Shown in pieces: positions 54,753-60,806 of a stretch of 60,806 bases of DNA. The position numbers and the translations under genes were made by a program. The number at the start of each line of letters is the position of its first letter. The stretch's first letter is position 1. Source of the DNA: Gammaproteobacteria bacterium (GTDB taxonomy: Bacteria; Pseudomonadota; Gammaproteobacteria; Steroidobacterales; Woeseiaceae); assembly GCA_029884455.1 (NCBI GenBank), contig JAOUHU010000013.1:1-60806 (forward strand). Reading direction: 5' to 3'. Under the pieces are notes generated by a model. That model did not search any database and was not told the DNA's origin. It was given only the letters and a program-made list of their open reading frames with translations.

Positions 54753-55995
54753 AGCCGTCTCCCTCAAGAGCGCCATTTTCAATCGACGCATGCTGATCTG
54801 CGTCTTTACGGGCTTTGCGTCGGGCATGCCGCTGTACGTCCTGATTCAGCTGGCGCCGGCGTGGCTGCGAACCGAAGGCGTTGGCCTGGCAGAGATTGGT
54901 TTTTTCACGCTCGTGCAGATGCCGTACACCTGGAAATTTCTCTGGTCGCCTGTAATGGATCGCTACACCTTGCCGTTTCTTGGCCGACGTCGTGGCTGGC
55001 TGCTGGTGACACAAGTCGCTCTCGTGATCTCGATTGCGGCGATCGGCTTTCTGGATCCCGAGTTCTCCATCTGGGCCGTAGCCTACCTGGCAGCGACCAT
55101 GGCGTTTTTCAGTGCCAGCCAGGATATCGTGCTCGATGCCTATCGAAGGGAACTGCTGCCGGATCACGAACTGGGCCTCGGCAACTCGATCCACGTGCAG
55201 GCCTATCGCCTGTCCGGCCTGATACCGGGCGCGCTTGCACTGGTCCTTGCCGATCACCTGGCGTGGAGCACGGTTTTCGTCATCGTCGCGTGCTTCATGC
55301 TGATCGGCATCGTGTTGACCTTAAGTATTGCAGAACCGACTCGCGATCCGAATGCACCTCGGACGATCCAGGAGGCGGTGATCGAACCATTTCGGGAGTT
55401 CATCGGCCGTCAGGGAATCGCGTCCGCATTGCTGGTGCTCGCGTTTCTGTTCTTTTACAAATTGGGCGACAGCATGGCGACTGCGCTACAGACGCCATTC
55501 TTTATTGACGTCGGCTTCTCGCTTACGCAGATCGGGACTATTGCAAAAACCGCGTCCCTGGTCGCAGTGATAATTGGTGCGATGATGGGAGGCCTGGTCA
55601 TGATCTTCCTGTCGATCAATCGCGCGTTATGGTTGTTCGGACTGGTGCAGATCACGAGCATTTTCGGCTTCGCAGCGTTGGCAGAGATCGGTGCAAATCC
55701 CTGGGCGCTCGGTATCGCAGTCGCATTCGAATATCTCGGTGTCGGTCTCGGCTCGGCGGCGCTCATTGCCTTCATTGCGCGCTCGACCAATAAAGCATTC
55801 GCCGCTACACAGTTCGCGCTGTTCACGGCGCTGGCCACAACGCCGCGGACGCTCGCGAGTGCGACCACCGGCGTAATTGTCGAGCAACTCGGCTGGACCA
55901 ACTTTTTCCTGATCTGCGTGGTGCTCGCCGTGCCCGGCATGCTGTTGTTGTTCAAGGTGGCGCCGTGGCATGAGCCCGATACGGGCGATCAATGA
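54745..55995 (+). CDS. ampG: AmpG-like MFS permease
   Basis: 416 aa from GTG 54745, overlapping the exonuclease end by eight bases. Twelve helices; AmpG traits FASGMPLYVLIQLAPAWLRTEG, FLWSPVMDRYTLPFLGRRRGW and ASQDIVLDAYRRELLPD. Probable importer of anhydromuropeptides for cell-wall recycling, by family similarity; other substrates possible. Confidence 0.87.
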   Translation: MAEAVSLKSAIFNRRMLICVFTGFASGMPLYVLIQLAPAWLRTEGVGLAEIGFFTLVQMPYTWKFLWSPVMDRYTLPFLGRRRGWLLVTQVALVISIAAIGFLDPEFSIWAVAYLAATMAFFSASQDIVLDAYRRELLPDHELGLGNSIHVQAYRLSGLIPGALALVLADHLAWSTVFVIVACFMLIGIVLTLSIAEPTRDPNAPRTIQEAVIEPFREFIGRQGIASALLVLAFLFFYKLGDSMATALQTPFFIDVGFSLTQIGTIAKTASLVAVIIGAMMGGLVMIFLSINRALWLFGLVQITSIFGFAALAEIGANPWALGIAVAFEYLGVGLGSAALIAFIARSTNKAFAATQFALFTALATTPRTLASATTGVIVEQLGWTNFFLICVVLAVPGMLLLFKVAPWHEPDTGDQ

Positions 55996-56333
55996 ACAGC
56001 ACAGAAGTCGCGGTCGGTAAACTCGACGAACTCAGCGACCCGGGGTGTCGCGAGTTCCAGGCCGGTGGTGGTGAGTGGCCGTTGCACGGATTTGTGGTGC
56101 GCCGGGGCGATGCGGTATTTGCCTATGAGAACTATTGCATGCATGTCGGTCACCCACTGAACTGGATGCCCGATGCATTCCTGACCAAGGATCGCAGCGC
56201 AATCATCTGTGCTTCCCACGGGGCGCTGTATGAAATCGATACAGGTCTCTGCTTTGCCGGTCCTTGCCTTGGCAAGTCCTTGCGCCGGGTTGCGGTCAGC
56301 ATTCGCGACGGCACCGTCTACGTCGAAATATAG
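55992..56333 (+). CDS. Rieske [2Fe-2S] ferredoxin-like protein
   Basis: 113 aa. One Rieske domain with C-x-H (NYCMHVGHPLN) and C-x2-H (ICASHGALYEI), followed by the usual proline/glycine loop. Overlaps the ampG-like gene stop (ATGA). Small electron carrier; partner enzyme unknown. It could serve an oxygenase such as the one at 24.1 kb, but nothing here shows it. Confidence 0.87.
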   Translation: MNSTEVAVGKLDELSDPGCREFQAGGGEWPLHGFVVRRGDAVFAYENYCMHVGHPLNWMPDAFLTKDRSAIICASHGALYEIDTGLCFAGPCLGKSLRRVAVSIRDGTVYVEI

Positions 56334-56409
56334 ACAGGGGTCAGAGCCTTTTTTTCCCACATATAACGAGTGGTCGTATATGGGAAAAAAAGGGCTCTGA
56401 CCCCTGTCT
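56332..56409. repeat. REP-like palindrome, copy 2 (long)
   Basis: Near-perfect inverted repeat with about 29-base arms: AGACAGGGGTCAGAGCC, seven Ts, CCCA, then the complementary arm with one extra base. Core GGGGTCAGAGCC shared with copy 1. It starts at the Rieske gene stop codon and ends six bases before the DUF6763-like gene stop, so it may also act as a bidirectional terminator. Confidence 0.8.
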
Positions 56410-56414
56410 ACTGC

Positions 56415-56708
56415 CTAGTCGGGCTCTTCGAGGAACTCGAAGGGGTCGTGATAGCCCGGTGGCATTTCGCCCTCCTTGCGCCCGATAAAATCGTCCGGAT
56501 CCATGTCCACCGAGCCGGTCCAGTCCTCGGGAGGATCGATCTCGACCGGGAAAATGTCGGCCCAGGACTCCAGCTCAAACTCCTCGAGCGTGCCATCGAA
56601 ATATTGAATTTCGATCGTACTGTCGTCTTCATCAACAGCAACAACCTCAAAGATGCTGCCATCGCGCTGCCGAAACCACCTGCCAATGGTCGGAAAGGCC
56701 ACCGCCAT
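56415..56708 (-). CDS. Small acidic conserved protein (DUF6763-like)
   Basis: 97 aa, strongly acidic, no signal peptide or membrane segment. Starts MAVAFPTIGRWFRQRDGSIF and holds conserved-looking segments IQYFDGTLEEFELESW and DDFIGRKEGEMP found in a small gammaproteobacterial family of unknown function (assignment from memory). Convergent with the Rieske gene. Confidence 0.75.
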   Translation of the reverse strand: MAVAFPTIGRWFRQRDGSIFEVVAVDEDDSTIEIQYFDGTLEEFELESWADIFPVEIDPPEDWTGSVDMDPDDFIGRKEGEMPPGYHDPFEFLEEPD

Positions 56709-56740
56709 TTCCTTGTCCTCGTGAAAGCTCTCTTTGTTAT

Positions 56741-57433
56741 TTATAGATCAATTTTCTGAAAGCGCCAGTCCCAGATCCTGTGGCCGAGACGGCCGCCGCG
56801 CCGTTCGAACTTGGTTGCAGGGCGGTCCAGCGGCGCTTCGCCGTCGTGTTCGCGTTTCTCGCGGCAAATGAACACAGGTGATCCGGCGAGCACCCCATCG
56901 ATATGTTCGGCGTAGTTGGCCCAGTCCGTGGCGATGTGCAAGGTGCCGTTTCTGCCAAGCCGGCTGGCGCAGAGTTCGACAAACTCTGGCTGCACGATAC
57001 GACGCTTGTGATGTCGCTTTTTTGGCCATGGGTCAGGAAAGTAGAGATTGATGCGGTGCAGCGATGCCGGCGCGATATGCGATTCAAGAATTTCGATTGC
57101 GTCATGCACGATCAGCTTGAGATTCGTAATTGCCGCCGCGCGTGCGGCAATCATGCAATGACCGACGCCGGGTTCATGCACTTCAATACCCAGAAAATTG
57201 CTTGCCGGATCGTGCTGTGCGAGTTGCACCAGCGAATCACCGTTGCCGAAGCCTATCTCCAGCACGCAAGGCGCCGCCCGACCGAAGGCCAGTGCCAGGT
57301 CGATTGGCCCTGTGCCAGGCTTGATGCCATAGTCGGGCCACAATTCCTCAAGTGCGCGTTGCTGCGATGCGGTCATGCGCCCGGCACGGCGCACGAAGCT
57401 GCGGATCGGCCGTCTAGTTTCGCTGTTTGCCAT
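56741..57433 (-). CDS. trmB: tRNA (guanine-N7-)-methyltransferase
   Basis: 230 aa. SAM site LEIGFGNGDSLVQLA, catalytic-region FPDPWPKKRHHKRR and TDWANYAEH. Methylates G46 in tRNA. Its start overlaps the acyltransferase gene end by 20 bases, so the minus-strand genes from ubiB onwards seem to form one operon. Confidence 0.96.
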   Translation of the reverse strand: MANSETRRPIRSFVRRAGRMTASQQRALEELWPDYGIKPGTGPIDLALAFGRAAPCVLEIGFGNGDSLVQLAQHDPASNFLGIEVHEPGVGHCMIAARAAAITNLKLIVHDAIEILESHIAPASLHRINLYFPDPWPKKRHHKRRIVQPEFVELCASRLGRNGTLHIATDWANYAEHIDGVLAGSPVFICREKREHDGEAPLDRPATKFERRGGRLGHRIWDWRFQKIDL

Positions 57434-57989
57434 GCAGGAACTCGACCGGGCAGGTCTTTTCGGGCCGCTTGCCGGTCACCGAGGCATAGAAGGAGCGAAT
57501 AATGACCATGTCGGCATCCATGTCGCCGCTCAGGCTCATGCTTGGCCCAAAGCCAAAACGACGGTTCTTGTAGTCGAAGAAGCCGAACACCACTGGTACT
57601 CCTGCGCCCTCAGCTATGCGATAGAAGCCGGTTTTCCAGCCGTTGGTCCTGCTGCGGGTTCCCTCCGGTGCGAGCCCGAACAGGTAGTCGTCATTGTTCT
57701 CGAACGCCGCGACTGCCTGCTTGACCGCGCTGCGCGCATCGCCACGGTTCAGTGGTACGCCGCCAAGACCATTGAGCAGCAGGCTCATCGGAAACCAGAA
57801 CATAGATTCCTTGATGAAGAATTTGATGTCGATGCCATAGGCGACCTTGTACACGAGCAACCAGTAACCATCCCAATACGAGGTATGCGGCGCGCCGATA
57901 ATGACCGCCTTGCGATGGCCAGGCGTCGGGCCAACCGCCGTCCAGCGGCCCAGCCAGATCAGGAATTTCGCAACTCTCGGCCAGAACAC
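57414..57989 (-). CDS. 1-acylglycerol-3-phosphate acyltransferase family protein (PlsC-like)
   Basis: 191 aa from GTG 57989, with GGAG seven bases upstream; the open frame to 58127 lies within the RND exporter gene. HxxxxD motif in GAPHTSYWDGYW, substrate loop GGVPLNRG and FGLAPEGTRSR. Acylates lysophosphatidate or a related acceptor in the membrane. Overlaps trmB. Confidence 0.88.
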   Translation of the reverse strand: MFWPRVAKFLIWLGRWTAVGPTPGHRKAVIIGAPHTSYWDGYWLLVYKVAYGIDIKFFIKESMFWFPMSLLLNGLGGVPLNRGDARSAVKQAVAAFENNDDYLFGLAPEGTRSRTNGWKTGFYRIAEGAGVPVVFGFFDYKNRRFGFGPSMSLSGDMDADMVIIRSFYASVTGKRPEKTCPVEFLHGKQRN

Positions 57990-57990
57990 G

Positions 57991-59898
57991 CTATTTCTCC
58001 GCGGCAAATGTCGCCGTCCGCCGATGTTGCAGAAGCACCGGCAGCAGCAGGACTGTAACCAGCAGGCAGCCAAGCAGCGCGCCCGCGGCCTGCGCGCCGA
58101 ATTGCGCCAGGCTTGGACTGTTGGCAATCATGAATGCGCCGAATGCGGCGATCGAGGTTGTAACCGTGACCACAATGGCGAGCCCGGTTTCGGCAAATAC
58201 CGAAGCGAGATCTCCATCGTGTCGTTGCCACGACGCCAGCAGGTGCACGCCGCCATCGACGCCGATGCCAAGTACGATCGGAACAATCGCTGCGGTAACG
58301 ACGGAAGCAGCGACACCGCCAAGTGACATGGCGCCGGTTACCCAGATCAGGGACAGCACCAACGGCAGCAAGACGATGAATGGTAAACTGCCGCTGCGCG
58401 TACCGATTACGAGTACCAGCAGAATAAATGCCGCTGCGAGTGGCAGGATGTAACGGATGTCGGCGAACAATAGTTCATCAATGCGCGCATTCATGGCGGG
58501 TGCACCGCTCAGTTGCCATCGACCCAGGCCGAGCCGTTTGATTTGTTGCTGAATGTCCCAGGTGACGGCCTGGTAGTTTTCGCGAATGAACGGGTTTTCA
58601 ACTGCGTGTACCTGCACCAGGCCGGCGACGCCGGGCACTTCAACGAGGCTGGCGATGCTGCGTGGCCGATCAATATCGGCCATGAATTCGACCGCATCGA
58701 GATGATCAACAAAGCGTACGAGTATTGGCGAGGCGCTGAGTCCGTACTCATCGGCGATCCGGTTCTGCAAAATACGCGCCTCAAGGTCGGTACCCTCGAG
58801 CTGGCGAATGTCACTGAGCAGCTCAAGGTCCCTGGCGGCAAAAACCGCGATCGCGGTAATGGCGGTGGCTGAAAGTGCAACCAGCATTGCGCGTTTTTGC
58901 AGCCACGGAGCAAAGCGACGCAGCGGGGATTCGAAGGCGGCTTTGCCGGCGAGCCAGCGCTCCGGGCAGGACAGCAGGATTACCGGCAGCAGGGCGGTAC
59001 AGGCAAGCCAGACACCAGCCGAAACCAGCGCGCCGCACAGGCCAAAGTCGGCAAAACCACGCAGCTGCGCGAGCGACAGTGCACAAAATGTGGCGATCGT
59101 GGTGAGGCTGGCGATCGTAACCGGGCGCAACAGGCGCCACCATGCTGATATGACAGCTGCGTCGCGCGACAGGCCATCGTGGACTATGGAGTAACGACAC
59201 GCCTGGATCATGTGAATGCAGTGATCAATGCCGATACCGACCAGCAGTGTTGGTACCGCGGCCGCGAACAACGTGAGTTCCGCTCGTACCAGGCTGTAAG
59301 TGGCCAAACCCCACATGATGCCGAGGCCGACCGGCAACAGCATCACCAGTGCCAGCCAGCCAATTCGATAGACAAAGGCAAACAGCATCGTCACCAGCAG
59401 CACGGCAACCGCGAGCGCCGCCAGCAGGTCGGTATTGAGCCGGTCGTGTGCCTCAACGACATACGCAGGCGTGCCGGCCATGCCGCAGGTGGGCGCCATG
59501 GCGGCAAGCACAGCGCGTACCCGATCGATAACCACGCCCGACTGCAAATAGTCCGCGGGGTCGCCGCTCAGTGAAAACGTGTACAGCGACGATTTTCCCG
59601 GCTGGATGTAGGTGCGCGTGTTGGCAGTGACGCTCGGCAGCGAGGTAATTTTCTCGAGCGCAATGCGCGGCAGATACTGGTCCGGCTCGCAGACCACCAG
59701 CAACTCCTCGAGGCCCGTTGTGACTTCGGCGAGTTCGTGAAAAGTCATCACGGCCGGATCGTTCCCACCGAGCAGGCCGTACAAGTCGCCGTTCAGTGTC
59801 AGCCTGTCAAGCTGGGCCGCAGCCAACAGACTCAATACAACGCCGACTGCAACGATCGGCAACGTCGGCCAGGGTCTGGTGGCGTGGCGCGTAGTCAA
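57991..59898 (-). CDS. RND superfamily exporter (MMPL-type)
   Basis: 635 aa with two repeats of six helices: one TM, a periplasmic loop (about 35-165), then a block of five TMs containing VGIGIDHCIHM, and again near the end with LGIGVDGGVHLLASW. These are the sterol-sensing-like SSD blocks of MMPL/HpnN-type exporters, likely moving lipids. Shorter than typical members; the TTG start at 59898 has no good ribosome binding site. Stop is one base from the PlsC-like start, so lipid synthesis and export are linked. Confidence 0.85.
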   Translation of the reverse strand: MTTRHATRPWPTLPIVAVGVVLSLLAAAQLDRLTLNGDLYGLLGGNDPAVMTFHELAEVTTGLEELLVVCEPDQYLPRIALEKITSLPSVTANTRTYIQPGKSSLYTFSLSGDPADYLQSGVVIDRVRAVLAAMAPTCGMAGTPAYVVEAHDRLNTDLLAALAVAVLLVTMLFAFVYRIGWLALVMLLPVGLGIMWGLATYSLVRAELTLFAAAVPTLLVGIGIDHCIHMIQACRYSIVHDGLSRDAAVISAWWRLLRPVTIASLTTIATFCALSLAQLRGFADFGLCGALVSAGVWLACTALLPVILLSCPERWLAGKAAFESPLRRFAPWLQKRAMLVALSATAITAIAVFAARDLELLSDIRQLEGTDLEARILQNRIADEYGLSASPILVRFVDHLDAVEFMADIDRPRSIASLVEVPGVAGLVQVHAVENPFIRENYQAVTWDIQQQIKRLGLGRWQLSGAPAMNARIDELLFADIRYILPLAAAFILLVLVIGTRSGSLPFIVLLPLVLSLIWVTGAMSLGGVAASVVTAAIVPIVLGIGVDGGVHLLASWQRHDGDLASVFAETGLAIVVTVTTSIAAFGAFMIANSPSLAQFGAQAAGALLGCLLVTVLLLPVLLQHRRTATFAAEK

Positions 59899-59911
59899 AC
59901 CTGGGCGCGCC

Positions 59912-60806
59912 TCATTTTGCCTGCTCCGCCAGGTAGCGAATCGCGGCTGGCAGATCGCGCAGGGCCGCCCGCAGTTCCGGCAGCATTGCGCGCAGCTCCC
60001 TGAAAAACGCTTTCGGACCGATCTGCTCGTTCATCCACTGCTTCAGTACCGGGTGCGCCGTTTTCCACAGGTCAAGCTGCGGGTACAGCTCACGACCCAG
60101 GCCCTCTATGTTAAAGAGTGTTTTGTGCAGCAGGATCAGTTGCGGCTGGGCCTCAACGTTGAAACGCTGCGCGACACGGAACAGGCGCATCAGCACCTGG
60201 GCAAACGAAATCTCCGCCAGCGGCTTGTTGAATATTGGCTCGAGCACCGTGCGCACCGCGGTCTCGAGCTGATCAATGCGCGTACCCTCAGGCACCCAGC
60301 CGGACTCGATATGCAACGCCGCGATGCGATGGTAGTCACGGTCGAAGAAGGCGAGAAAATTCTCGGCGAGGTAGCGTTGGTCGCCGGGATCAAGTGTGCC
60401 GACAATTCCGAAATCGACAGCCGCGTACTTCGGCTGCTTTGGGTCCGTGGCGATTACAAAAATATTGCCTGGATGCATGTCGGCGTGAAAAAAATTGTGA
60501 CGAAATACCTGCGTGAAGAAAATCTCAACACCATTCTCCGCCAACCGTTTTATGTCAGTACCGGCCGCGCGCAGGGCTTCGATGTCGCTGATAGGGATAC
60601 CGTAGATGCGCTCCTGCACCAGTACCTGCGGCCGGCAATAATCCCAGTAGATCTCGGGTACGTACAGCATGTCCGAACCTGCGAAGTTGCGCTTCAGTTG
60701 TGCCGCATTTGCCGCTTCGCGCATGAGGTCGAGTTCATCCAGGATGGTACTTTCGTACTCGTTGACGATCTCGAGCGGCCGCAAACGTTTGCCGTGCTGC
60801 CAATAG
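59912..60806 (-). CDS. ubiB: UbiB protein kinase-like ubiquinone synthesis factor (5' truncated by window edge)
   Basis: The frame continues past base 60806, giving the C-terminal ~298 residues. ADCK/ABC1 family: [57 protein letters not shown], and a long C-terminal helical part. Atypical kinase needed for aerobic ubiquinone synthesis. Starts the minus-strand row ubiB-RND-PlsC-trmB. Confidence 0.95.
   Translation of the reverse strand, partial: YWQHGKRLRPLEIVNEYESTILDELDLMREAANAAQLKRNFAGSDMLYVPEIYWDYCRPQVLVQERIYGIPISDIEALRAAGTDIKRLAENGVEIFFTQVFRHNFFHADMHPGNIFVIATDPKQPKYAAVDFGIVGTLDPGDQRYLAENFLAFFDRDYHRIAALHIESGWVPEGTRIDQLETAVRTVLEPIFNKPLAEISFAQVLMRLFRVAQRFNVEAQPQLILLHKTLFNIEGLGRELYPQLDLWKTAHPVLKQWMNEQIGPKAFFRELRAMLPELRAALRDLPAAIRYLAEQAK

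Noticed and set aside
1..60806. CRISPR arrays, tRNA genes, insertion sequences, integrases
   Set aside because: None seen: no regularly spaced repeats, no cloverleaf-like sequence recognised, and no transposase or integrase frame.

Overview
The window looks like a chromosome segment of a free-living, probably marine gammaproteobacterium (Woeseiales/Chromatiales-like; this placement is inference). Reasons: the core order rpoH-ftsX-ftsE-ftsY, rsmD-coaD, mutM, rpmG-rpmB, radC, coaBC-dut, pyrE is typical of Gammaproteobacteria; the proteobacterial dedicated sortase system is found in marine lineages; and there are many secreted sugar-oxidation, cytochrome and sodium-coupled transport genes. About 60 protein genes are supported. 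No rRNA, tRNA, insertion sequence or CRISPR array was seen.

Part 1, about 1-32.4 kb, is accessory carbon metabolism. It opens with the C-terminus of a PQQ dehydrogenase, two tandem secreted ThuA-DUF1080 proteins (3-keto-glycoside type), then xylB-xylA-galM for xylose. A low-GC block follows (another ThuA protein and a secreted RCC1-repeat protein), then a Tat-exported sulfite-oxidase-like molybdoenzyme. On the minus strand come two FG-GAP proteins, a LacI regulator, a sugar:H+ symporter and a cupin. A cytochrome-containing lipoprotein precedes a catabolic island: amidohydrolase, NSS transporter and PLP lyase on plus, convergent with an NhaC-type antiporter, a PhnZ-like HD protein, an AhpD-like protein and a Rieske oxygenase on minus. 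Two xylose-isomerase-like proteins plus a Gfo/Idh/MocA oxidoreductase form a further sugar operon beside a di-haem cytochrome c. A truncated, frameshifted encapsulated ferritin lies next to it.

Part 2, about 32.6-38.1 kb, is a complete dedicated sortase system: sensor kinase with a CBM9/DOMON-like sensor, response regulator, one VIT-vWA surface protein and one class GN sortase. The target's sorting signal is degenerate. Two MATE pumps, a glutaryl-CoA-dehydrogenase-like enzyme with a DUF962 membrane protein, an OmpA-like lipoprotein and a DUF3465 gene follow.

Part 3, about 44-60.8 kb, is core genome: heat-shock sigma factor and division/SRP genes, coenzyme A and pyrimidine synthesis, DNA repair, ribosomal proteins, an AmpG-like permease, TrmB, an acyltransferase, an RND exporter and the C-terminus of UbiB. 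The best regulatory signal is a perfect CIRCE (HrcA) operator just before rpoH, overlapping a sigma-E-like promoter. Two long GGGGTCAGAGCC palindromes mark dispersed repeats.
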